A DNA stretch of 64,000 nucleotides from Utricularia gibba. Lineage: Eukaryota; Streptophyta; Magnoliopsida; Lamiales; Lentibulariaceae. The stretch is from assembly GCA_002189035.1 (NCBI GenBank), contig CM007989.1, positions 6,677,501 to 6,741,500 on the forward strand, given 5' to 3'. The notes beneath the pieces were generated by a model that did not search any database, had not been told where the DNA came from, and saw only the letters and a list, made by a program, of their open reading frames with translations. Position 1 is the stretch's first letter. Each line of letters opens with the position of its first letter. Shown in pieces: positions 1-10,900 of the stretch. Made by a program: the position numbers and the translations under genes.

Positions 1-49
1 AGGGATGGAACAAAAAAAAACCTGGAATTTTAGTGGAGTTTCAGTATTT

Positions 50-2037
50 TTATGGTGCAGCAACCAAATCAGGTGTCTCGGCTTCAACGGAAAGCAAAGC
101 GGTGTGCACTTTGCCGACCCAGTTATTGAGACGATCACGCAAGGGCTTGACCTGAGGGATTCCTAAAACTCGTGGCTGCATCCATGATACATAAACAGTT
201 CCCTCTACTTGGTCGATGATCCCTTCTATGAGATGCACCTGGAGATGGTTCATTGAGAAATTAAATTGTAACATAACTCCAGATAACACAGGCAAGCATT
301 GAAATATGAATTTCAGGGGGGGGGGGCGAAGGATGTGCTCAAGGTTGTGTGAATTTGGAGGGCTCGAATTAATGGCATGCACATCAAACGACCATGTGGA
401 ACCGAACAATTAGGAACTGAATAGATGCGGGACTTACTGATAAACTCTTCATAAGAAGATACTCCACATTCTCCACAGTAAGTCTTGTCTGTTCAGCAAT
501 GACTTGCAACGGTATAGTCCTCTCTTCAGATGGTCGGCTGGAAATGTTAAGTAGTGTACCGGGATTAAATAAATACGGAAGGCGATCTGTTTTTTTTTTT
601 TAAATAAGGGTTGCAATTACCATCAATCACCTGAATATGATCTCCATCAAACAAAGTATGTTGATTTTCTCCAGAAGCCTTTTCTCATTCTGGACTAAAG
701 CTGGTTGGGAGTTTAGAGCAGCTCCATGCACACGACATAGCTCCTGATAACGTGCCAGGTCACCCGAATTGGATGCTTCTAGAAGATAGTACAGCCATTC
801 AATTTTCGTTCCAAGGAGACTTTTTATCTGTATGGAAGACCAAAAAAGGAACCATGGAACTTGAGCTGGGACATCTAAGCGATACATACAACAGAGTCAC
901 ATTAGAGATAGTGTGATAACTCATGCTTACAATTGGATGGGCAAGAAGTTCACCGAAATTGTAGATATTGTCCCCAACAATGCAGAAAGTGATAAATCAA
1001 ATGCCAAGTCCTAGGTGAGAACTTTAGTCAATACTTTGACAATACATTCAAAACAAGATAATGTAAACCAGGAGTAAAGAACTTGAATAAAGATGCTTAG
1101 AAATCATAACTTTCACCATTCACATACAAATCAACTAAAAAATAAATGATTTTATCCAATCAAAAGCATGTTTAAGGATAATATACCAGCTTAAATGGTT
1201 CTGAAAGTGACTCCACTGACGTGTAAGCTAGATAGAGCAGAGCACTTCGGTAGAACTCCGAAAATTCCTGAAGGGATTTATGATGTTGTGATGAAACCCA
1301 ATAGTAGCTGGCGTACACAGTAGGATCAATGTCAGTCATGCTATCAAGTGTACTTTTTCCTTCCAGGAGAAGATTCTTGCAATCTTTTTTATCTCCTTGC
1401 TCAAGCTTGAATAACGCAATTTGCATCTTAGCATAAAGTATTGGCTCCTCTATGCGTGCTTCTCTGGTAATCCGAAGCTTCTGAATTACTCCTTCAAGAT
1501 ATTCTATCGCTGCTTCTTTGTCTGAGTAGTGCCGTGAAACTATGACGGCAAAATGTGCAAGCTTGAGAAGATTGATCTTTGTCTCAAAATCAGAGATGAA
1601 ATTGTGGTAAAGCTGAATTAAGGCATCCCCAGCCTGAAACAAAACATTACAGATATTAGAAAAAAAGTGACAAAATTGAACCTTTAGAAAAAGGAAACAC
1701 GAACAACACGCAATGACAATGCAAATAAGTTTGAATAAGAAAAACTTCATAACAAAAGTCAATGCACTCGAGACATTGGAAATCACAGAGTCATCATCAC
1801 GAAGCATGACATTAAAAAATAATAACAACATGGAACAAAAAACATAATTCCAGGTACTGTGGAAGATCCAGAAGGAAGATCCAGAACCTGAAACACAGCA
1901 AGCGCAACGAATTGTTCGAGTTTCAGCGTCAGTTGGTGCCAGAGCTTCCTCTGATACAGATCTGAAAGCGTGTTGTACCATTCTGAGAGCTCCGGATGCG
2001 CATTCCGCAGGGTTTCCAAATACTGCAGCGCCGCCAT
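50..2037 (-). CDS. RPN9: 26S proteasome non-ATPase subunit 13 (RPN9), one frameshift
   Basis: RPN9 is a PCI-domain subunit of the 19S regulatory-particle lid and helps assemble the 26S proteasome in cytosol and nucleus. Six coding exons, read on the minus strand: 1888-2037, 1187-1633, 931-1010, 631-827, 438-537, 50-238, all with GT/AG borders. The start (MAALQYLETLRNAHPELSEW) and the end (SVEAETPDLVAAP) match plant RPN9 closely, and the length, about 387 aa, is the family norm. The PCI region lies in the last three exons (LCLMEIIF, then VHLIEGIIDQVEGTVYVSW). Odd point: the 80-nt exon 931-1010 should be 81 nt. DLAFDLSLSALLG and NIYNFGELLAHPI are both conserved but lie in different frames, with one G missing from the run complementary to 972-975. 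As written the protein would be truncated. A longer upstream frame is open to 2106, but the conserved Met is at 2037. Identification is secure; intactness is not. Confidence 0.95.
315..325. repeat. G11 homopolymer in RPN9 intron
   Basis: A run of eleven G on the plus strand inside the intron between the last two RPN9 exons (C11 in the transcript sense). It could form a G-tract structure or be a polymorphic or miscalled homopolymer. It shows that long G runs can be retained in this assembly. Confidence 0.8.
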
Positions 2038-2902
2038 GGATTCAACCCCTTGTTCGATCGTCGCGCAGCTCAGCGAAGTTTTCTGCGTCGCGAAAGTCCA
2101 GAGCAAAAATGAATAGGGGCGGAGATATTTACGTATATATATTTACACATGCGGCTTTAAGAAATGTTTAATTAATTAATTAATTTCATATAAATAATTA
2201 ACGTTTTATATAAAACATACTTCCAACATAAATATTTTTATATTTAATTGATAATTTAACCTCAATTATAAGTACTGCACTTTTTCTCAACATTCACGAT
2301 TTCTTTTTTTTTTTAATTAAATTTTATAAACAACCAAATTTTTAAAACATTATAAAGACAATTTGTCAAAAAATATTAAAAAGCAAGAAAGAGAGATCGA
2401 TTATTTATTAAAGATAAAAATTACTTACAAAAAATTTTCTAAGAAATCCAAAGGACTTCCAAACACGCCTTAGTGAAATCAACTCCATTTATTCCGCATT
2501 TTCATTATGTAAAATTTAAAATAAAATTTTCAATACAATTCAGTGTTACAAGAAAAAAACAAACAAATATATTATAAAATAGTTTTAGAAATAAACTATT
2601 TTCTAAAATAAAATAGTTTTACATATGGAATTGTAATTTTAGACACTGCAACTCAATAATTACATTATGTGTAATCTTCACATTGCCATTTCAATGAAAA
2701 TTTCAGGCATCATAAACAAATGATTATAGTGTTTGGAATTTTAGCACATTCATTCTAATAAAAATTGCTCATCACAAAACAATTCTTGTAATATTTAAAA
2801 TTTTTAGATTAAACGAATAATGGTTCAAAATTTTGAGAAGAAATAAATGTTGGTCAGGGTTTTGAAAAAGAAATGATAAATTAATTTTAAATAAATAAAT
2901 AA

Positions 2903-2933
<31 letters not shown>

Positions 2934-3167
2934 TATTAATTTTTACTTTTACTTTTACTTAACATTTAATATAAATTAATGTTTTACACATAATTTAACT
3001 TCAAAATTTTCCAAAACACTCCTTATATATTATGTATATTCTCTTGTCTTTGACATATTCATACTTTACATGTGATTCTCTGGTTTTTTGGCACATTGAC
3101 TTTTACTTGACATTCATTATAATTCATGTTTTATTTTTAAAATATTGTAGATTGAAAGACTCAACTA
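2038..3167. other. AT-rich spacer upstream of RPN9
   Basis: This stretch holds the 5' leader and promoter side of RPN9 and then very AT-rich DNA with poly-A/T tracts. I see no coding exon with conserved sequence. An AT dinucleotide tract lies at 2903-2937 and a short ACTTTT-type repeat at about 2943-2960. Confidence 0.6.
2903..2937. repeat. (AT)n microsatellite
   Basis: A nearly perfect AT dinucleotide tract, preceded by AAAT repeats, in spacer DNA. It is likely length-polymorphic. Confidence 0.85.
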
Positions 3168-3965
3168 TTATGATTTTCCATTCTCCATTTTCATGAAAAA
3201 AACCTTGCAACAATTAGAATAATCTCTATATTTAAACAGGTCTCCTTGGTATGGGATATCTATTCTCAGTGGGAGGAGCCATAAACTCATTAGCCACTGG
3301 ATGAACAGACAAATGCCAATGTACATAAACCACACAGCACCCTTATTTGAAGATTTTGATACCTGAAACAAAGGCCCCTCTTCCAGGAGGGATCTTGAGA
3401 GAGCTTCCTCTTGTATTCGTGCACTGTTGTTCACAAACACTAGGCATGAGTTGGGTTTCTTTCATTCATTGCATTGAAGAAATCGTCACAAAAGCATATA
3501 TTTCAAGATTGCAACACTAACTAACACATGAATCCACATGCATATTCAGGAGAGAGGAGAGGGAAGGGAGGATGGTAGAGAAGGCACCTATAAACACCAC
3601 ACTGGAGGCCACAAACTTCGTCATGCTGAGGTCCTTCCTTATCACGCTCCTTGCCTTCTTGTCAAATGCCCCATTTACAATAACAAGGGTTAGATCCAAG
3701 TGAGTAAACTGTTGCTACGAGAAATAAGCACACCATTGTTCAAACTCAACAGGAGAGTCATATACCCTTCCTATGCCATGTTCAGCTGCTCCATCAATAT
3801 GGGCACCTTTATTGCCTAAAGATATAAATATGAGTGAAGTAAGGATGAGTATGCAACGTGTGACTGAAGATCTGATGAAGAGATTTGAGTCATACCAATG
3901 GGTGCCCAGATTGAGTAGTTGAACCGCAGACGAATATGCTCCAAACTAAGAGTCTCTTAGCAGAG
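3160..3965 (-). other. unassigned exon-like pieces (possible small gene or remnant)
   Basis: On the minus strand several short segments are flanked by plausible splice sites: about 3895-3947 (acceptor ..cttag, donor gtatg), about 3735-3815 (frame reading GAAEHGIGRVYDSPVEFEQW), about 3590-3690 (frame reading SVIRKDLSMTKFVASSVVF) and about 3367-3442 (frame reading RIQEEALSRSLLEEGPLFQ, donor gtatc). The codons look gene-like, but I do not recognise a family and cannot join them into one unbroken frame. A small gene, a decayed gene or a pseudogene tail are all possible. It lies between two minus-strand genes and could be missed or broken coding sequence. Confidence 0.25.
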
Positions 3966-4361
3966 GCGGGGTTGCCAAAGGCTACAATGCTAACTAACAG
4001 TTTCAAACACAATGATTTTTTTTTCACACAATACATGCTTCATCTATGCTGGAATCAAACAGAGAAGGTTTTCAACAAACATCGCGTATGAATGCGTGTA
4101 TGCAAATCAACCAAGTTTTGGGCCACTAAATTTGAGAAGATCGGCTCCTCACCTAGTCAAACAATCAAAGAGGTCGCAATTGTCATGTAGAACACGAAAT
4201 TAATAATCACCCAAGTGGGTAATTCATGCAACTTTAACAGTAGATGAGATAGCCTCAAAGAACAATTGGCCTTGAACAACTCTTAGACTGAAGAAGCAGT
4301 CAGTGTATGAGATAGATGGCCCCATCAAAAGGCGAATGCAGGCCTGAAGGTCTCTTTTTAA

Positions 4362-5321
4362 TCAGCCACAAAAGTTGAGTTTCTTCATTACTTTTGCATA
4401 AGCCACTGGAACTACACCAGGTTGCCTGAGTCTACGCTTCGACTTCTTAGACTTCAAAAAAAAAAAAAAACCGGATTCCAACATCATTCTCCAGATTAAA
4501 GACAAGCATACATCGTTCTAAGTTAACATTCAAAACCACTGAGAACAATACGACATACAGATATTCATGAATTAAATGTTCCCAAGTAATATCGGTTAAC
4601 TTTAAGAGATAGATCACCTTGGAATGCGCATTGTGCCTCTTTCCCTCCTTCCAGCGCCTGATCTGTCCATCATGCATTATTCTAAACCTATCTTTAAATG
4701 ACCTAATGCGCGCAGAAAATCACAAGTAAATCAATCCCTGACTAAATCAACAGAGATGTCTGGAATGCATAAAATACAGCAGATACATACGAGTAGCATT
4801 TAATTTTTATTTTTTTGACTTTAGAAGTAATTGGGGTCATCGGCTTCCTGCTCTTCAATTTCCTTTTCCTCTGTTTGGCGGTGATATGCCGCACTTGGAT
4901 CAACTACGAGCATGATGATGCGACAAGGAGAAGTGCCAAATGTCAACAACAAAAATAAAAACAGAAAACCCACGCTGGAAAAAAAAGCCCCATAGTGTAC
5001 AAAAAAATTCAGCGAATTCCATCCACCCACCATAAATCATGAAAACCTAAGGAAGCTGGAAAAATTGCGACTTACAGGAAATGGAGATGGTTGTAGTCGA
5101 TGAGCGTAAGCGGAATTCGCAAGAGGCGTAAATTTTGAGCAAACAGCGATGAAATGCGGTACAGGTTGGGGCTTCCCCATCAAGCAAGCAGAAGTGTAAA
5201 GCAGACGGCCGGCGGTAAGAGAACGGACGGCGAAGCGACGACAGTCCGCGTCCAAACCAACCACCGCAATCTGGCGGAGCAACGACCGCCATATCGGCAT
5301 CCTGAAACCTTTTGAGCACAC
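4362..5321 (-). CDS. mitochondrial large-subunit ribosomal protein bL35m
   Basis: Component of the mitochondrial ribosome large subunit. Four coding exons on the minus strand: 5076-5300 (or to 5321), 4791-4903, 4618-4702, 4362-4451. The phases fit exactly. The N-terminal exon is a Ser/Arg-rich presequence of the kind expected for mitochondrial import. The conserved core begins at VRHITAKQRKRKLKSRKPMT and runs through KVKKIKIKCYS and MHDGQIRRWKEGKRHNAHSK to the end VPVAYAKVMKKLNFCG, which is typical of plant bL35m. Two in-frame Met codons are possible: 5321 gives 177 aa and 5300 gives 170 aa. Both fit the family, and the presequence does not decide between them. Note that the frame ending in EADDPNYF over exon 2 is a shadow frame. 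Nuclear-encoded, with the product acting in mitochondria. Confidence 0.9.
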
Positions 5322-7947
5322 TCGGAAACGCTAGGGATTGCTTGCATTCATTATTTGTGAGAAATAACACCATAGAACACAATTAGGGTATAAATGTCAT
5401 TTCACTTTGTGCTCTCGTAAACGTGCGGGCTAGAAAACCCGGGTATCGATATAAATGCCATTGGTGCTGTGCTCCAAACATCCATCACGTGCAGCGTATG
5501 TAAAAAAAAGTAAAAGTTATTTTGGTGTGCTTTTTGTTTCTATTTATAGCAAGTGTCTGCCACAGACGATTTTGCCCTTGTGGCAATACTTCATAGTTCT
5601 CTTATTGCTTGATTGGTTTAAGGTATTAGAAGAAAAAAGATTAATTTATTCAGATTTAGACAAAGTAATATTATGTAATTTTTTATGATATTTAATGTTA
5701 TAGGGATGACGGGGCATATAAACATCACAAAGAGATCTACTTAAGCGCGATGGAAAGATTATAAGAATATCTCTTATTTTTCTATTTTCTAATATTTTAA
5801 ACGTATATAATGTTACGGATATTTTCTAAAAAAAAGAAAAATTCCTAAATCAATAATATTTAGTTAGTAAACTTGTTTCAAATTCGAAATCAACTCATTC
5901 TTCAATTTTATCATAAATTCGAGTTAAGTTTCTTTCTATAATAGATTAAAATGGTTTCTCTAATTCCTAATTATAATATTAGAAAATATTAGAAAATATT
6001 AGAAAATTAAAAATTCTTTAAAAATCTAAGGTTTTTCAATTATTTATTTTTTTATAACATTGGTTATAAATTTGAATTATATTCAATCTAAATTTGAATT
6101 AAAAATTATAAATTTAAATTATACTCGATCTAACTTCAATTAAAAATCATAAATTTGCTGGATCTAACTTTCAATTATCAATCTAACAATTCTAATAATG
6201 TTATTTCAAAATTACTTATTTACAAACAGAACTTATTTTAAAAAATAAAATATTGCCATTCTCCAATTTTTTTTTATCAAAGTAAGTAGTATCCGTCTAT
6301 ATTAGAAAACACTTCTATGACATGATACATAACAGGTTTTTGGAATTTGGAAAAAATACAATTTTTCAAATTTTTTCGTAAAATGAGAATTAAATTGGAA
6401 TACACACATCATATTTATCACACCAATTTATCTAATTTATTTACAATATTTGCTTTGTGGAAATGGAAAATAATATTTTGGCTTTTACACATTCGACAAT
6501 TAAACATATTTGTAACATCAACTTGAAATGCATATTTAGGGCTTGTAATATAATTTGAAGATATATTTCAGAGTATGTATCTTAAAATCAATTTTAAGAT
6601 TATATGAATAAAATCAATTTGAGATTATAAACTTGTTTTGTATAACAATATAAAATTATATTATAAAATTTAATAAAATAAAAATATAAGCTATAAAGTT
6701 TATATAAATTTTTAATTTTACGACAAAACAGTTAAATATTAAAATATTCAAAAATTAAGTAAAACTAATTGAATAAATTAATAAAACAGAACATATACTT
6801 ATTTTGTAATAATTTGACAGAAAATTCGAATTCATTAATTGTAGGATATTTTTGTAAAAAGCTTTGGGTGGTGACGTGATGGTGATTGTTGCTTGCGACG
6901 GGTGTGGTTGAAGATGTATTAAGACTAATGATGGGGAGTTGAGACGACCAATCCGAGATAATCCTATTTATTTTTTGGCTTTTTAAAGACAATAATGTCG
7001 TAATTAATAGAGATGTTGACATCATTCTGACAGCGACAGTCCGAACGCGGTTCACCCCTTGGATCGACCCGATCCTACGGCTATAGGACGGGTGCATCTG
7101 TTTTCATGTTATCTCCTTTTTTTGAATATTTAGTATATATTTGCAGTGGACAATTATTACACGTGGGCGAGGTAGGTGTCCGAGAGGCTGTGAGGGGGTG
7201 GAGAGAGGGGAGCAGGGAGTTTTTGAGGAATGGGAAACACAGAAAAAAGGGCAAAGAGATTGAAAGTGACGGCTTGACGGATAAACCCTAGTTCTCTGTA
7301 TACACAAAAAACAGTTTGTTTTTTTTTTGGCTGGGTGCGCTCTCACATATGAATTAAGCCTCCCCACCTTTTGTTTTTTTTCCCCTTATCTTCTCTTGGG
7401 CTTTTTTCGCAGGACATGTGTTCCCAGATCTTGGAATGACGTGATTCTGGGATTATGTTTCGAGCACTGTGAATCGGAGGAGGTTTTATGGAGATAACTG
7501 AAGCGGGTTTTTACTGGTGTGCTTGTGGGGTTGAGTTTGGCGTTGAACTTTCGATTATATGAATGATATTTGGGATGCACGTTGAATATATTTAGCATTT
7601 GAAGTTCATTTCTGTATTGGGAAAGAAAAAATGGGCCTTCTTTTGCTCATTTCGAGTTGTGAATTCTGATGGAATATAGCTGGATGATTGTGTATGTTCA
7701 GTGTTTGACTTTTGACATGACAGGTTGAATTTTTCTTGGGTTCAGGTGATCTTGGATGAGACTAGTGTGGACAATAGACAGTTTTCTGGGATTGGGCGGA
7801 GCGGTTCCCCTTTCATTACAGATAATTTTGGTGTGCTAAAGGAGAACCTCTAGGTGCCTGCTTTCAGTGGCACATTTCACCCCATTTATTTTGGATTGGT
7901 GATCTACTGGTGCGCTGGAGTGGTTGGGGATACCGGCAGGCATTACG
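5322..7947. other. AT-rich spacer and TOPLESS leader region
   Basis: From about 5.4 to 7.1 kb the DNA is AT-rich with no conserved coding sequence on either strand. From about 7.1 kb composition becomes more balanced, which fits the promoter and 5' untranslated exon(s) of the TOPLESS-type gene. A 5' UTR intron is likely but I cannot fix its ends. An imperfect tandem repeat sits at 6064-6180. Confidence 0.6.
6064..6180. repeat. degenerate ~42-bp tandem repeat, about 3 copies
   Basis: Three imperfect copies of a unit beginning TTATAAATTT and containing a variant of CAATCTAA or CGATCTAACTTCAATTAAAAA. Copies start near 6064, 6106 and 6147, and the third is shortened. Spacer DNA; no function inferred. 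Confidence 0.6.
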
Positions 7948-10900
7948 ATGTCATCCTTGAGTCGGGAACTGGTTTTCTTAATTCTGCAGTTCTTGGACGA
8001 GGAGAAGTTCAAGGAAACTGTGCACAAGTATGTAACTTCAACTATTCATGAAGCTTTTTAAATTCTGAAAGCGTGCCAGCACCTATTTGTTCCTTTATTG
8101 TATCTTAAAATGGATTTAAGCAGTAAAATTTCTTTTATGATGAATGATCGAGTTGCATAAGGTGAAACATAAAAGTTGAAATCCGCAGCCCACCACTCGT
8201 CAATTCTAGAGAATTGTTTTTTTTTTACTATAGATAATATTTTCAGTCTGTTTCTCGAACAAATGGGGTCAAGGACCTACATTTTCCAAATTGTGTTTCA
8301 TATTCCAATGGTTTTCGTATATGGTTTGTTATATCTTCTCTGAATTAAGATTATACCATTTTGTTTAATTCAGGCTTGAACAAGAGTCTGGCTTTTTCTT
8401 TAATATGAAATACTTTGAAGACCAAGTTCAAGCTGGGGAATGGGAGGAAGTTGAGCGCTACTTGAGTGGATTCACTAAAGTAGAAGACAACCGTTATTCT
8501 ATGAAAATTTTCTTTGAAATTAGAAAACAGAAATACCTTGAAGCCCTTGACAGGTATGCTGGAACTATATCATGACTCCAGTGGGTATGCACTCATTGAC
8601 TTTATGTGTATTGTTATTACCTCCTTGATGTTGCAGACAGGATCGAGCCAAAGCTGTTGATATTCTTGTCAAGGATCTGAAGGTGTTTGCATCCTTCAAC
8701 GAAGATCTTTTCAAGGAAATCACACAGTTGTTGACACTTGAGAATTTCAGGTAGCAATTTTATTTTCCATTAATGATGCTAAGTTCACCTTCTTACTTCT
8801 AAAATTTATACCTTGAAAACATGTAGGCATAATGAGCAGTTGTCGAAGTATGGAGACACAAAGACTGCTCGCAACATTATGCTTGTTGAACTCAAAAAGC
8901 TTATAGAAGCAAATCCACTATTTCGAGATAAGTTGGCTTTTCCTGCTTTTAAGGCCTCAAGGTTAAGGACACTTATAAACCAGAGGTATAACATTTGAAT
9001 GCTTTCATTTTTCAATCCCCTCTGTCATTGCATAATGTCTTGAGATTAATGCACTTTCATATGATGCTCTGTTTGATGGATTTTTCAGTTTGAACTGGCA
9101 GCATCAACTTTGCAAGAATCCTCGTCCAAATCCTGACATCAAAACACTCTTTATTGACCATACATGTGCATCAAGCAATGGCACACGTGCCCCTCCTCCA
9201 ACTAATGCGCCGCTTGCAGGGCCTGTTCCTAAACCTGGCGTTTTTCCTCCACTCGGTGGCCATGGTGTATGTAGATTTTTCTTATGATGTAACTACTTTT
9301 TTTTTTTATTTAACATTTTATTTGTTTGTGGCCAAAGCCTTTCCAACCAGTTGTTTCCCCTCCTCCGAGTGCCATTGCTGGTTGGATGTCAGCTTCTAAT
9401 CCAGCTATGCCACATGCTGCCGTTGCTGCGCCTCCTGGCCTTGTTCAGGCACCCAGTTCTGGTAAGTTGTTGGCTATCATCCATTCCCCTCACTTACTTG
9501 AGTACTTTTCCGAATTTTGTGTTCTTATATGCATTCGAACATGTAGCGGCAGCTGCGTTTTTGAAACATGCAAGAATTCCTCCTGGCGGCCCTGGATTAG
9601 ATTATCAGACTGCTGACTCCGAGCATCTAATGAAACGCCTGCGTACTGGTCAACCAGATGAGGTAAAAACAACTATAAATGCACATTCTCTCTCTGATAA
9701 TGTTAAATTTATCTGTGCACTTCAGTGTTGTTGGATCTACATATTTATCTTTCTGATAATGTTAAATTTAACTAACGTAGGTTTCGTTTTCTGGATCATC
9801 ACACACTCCAAACATCAGCTCACCTGATGATCTTCCCAAAACTGTTGTTCGGAATCTTAGTCAAGGATCTAACGTTATGAGCATGGATTTCCATCCACAA
9901 AAGCAAACTGTTCTTCTAGGTTCGGCCTTCATTAGAATTCTGATTCCATCCCGTTTTCTGAGGTTCTGTATATTGTGCCACCCACAGACATGAAAATTTT
10001 TAATACCTTACTCTGCAAATTTTTCCTCGGGTAGATTATCTTGATAAAGATATTATTGGCTTTTCGAGCATGCGTCACTCAGTGTTTTTTCATTATTTGT
10101 AGTTGGAACAAATGTTGGTGACATAAGTATCTGGGAAGTTGGTTCCCGGGAAAGGTTGGCTCTTAAAAACTTCAAAGTTTGGAACATATCAGCATGCTCA
10201 ATGCCATTCCAGGTGAGTTATGAGTGTTTTTAGATGCTGTGTTCTTAAGTTAGTTTACTCTTTCTTCTAACTTCCTATAATGCTATCCTTGGATTTTGAA
10301 CATTTGAGATTTATCTAACACTTTGCTGCCATCCAGACGACATTGGTGAAGGATGCCACAATATCAGTGAACAGATGTGTTTGGGGACCAGATGGATCAA
10401 TACTTGGTATGAAAAACTTCATTTTTTGTTTTAGCATTTTGTGATGAAATGATTATTATTTTAGAGTTGCTATTATAGTGTGACTGTCTATTGTGTAGGT
10501 GTGGCTTTTTCCAAGCACATAGTTCAGATATATATGTACAGTCAGGCAGGAGAGTTAAGGCAACACTTAGAGGTTGGGAGAGTTCCAAATGTTTCTCTGT
10601 TTGATTTTTTTTGAAATGTTGTGCCATAGAGTGCTTATGTTGTCGCCCTATCTGCAGATTGATGCCCATACTGGTGGTGTGAATGACATTGCATTTGCTC
10701 ACCCCAATAAGCAGCTCAGTATAGTTACATGCGGGGATGACAAAACCATTAAGGTAGCAGCTGATCTGAATGAACATTCTTGTATGTTTGCTTTGGATCT
10801 AACAGTGGCTGTATTAAGGTGTGGGATGCTGCTATGGGGCACAGGCAGTATACTTTTGAAGGCCATGAATCTGCTGTTTATTCACTCTGCCCTCACTACA

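Noticed and set aside
4012..4203. Plus-strand frame of 63 codons beginning near the unassigned pieces
   Set aside because: No conserved sequence. It is antisense to better splice-bordered segments.
4821..5033. Frame ending EADDPNYF over bL35m exon 2
   Set aside because: A shadow frame; the conserved bL35m frame across the same bases reads KSRKPMTP and continues in phase to the next exon.
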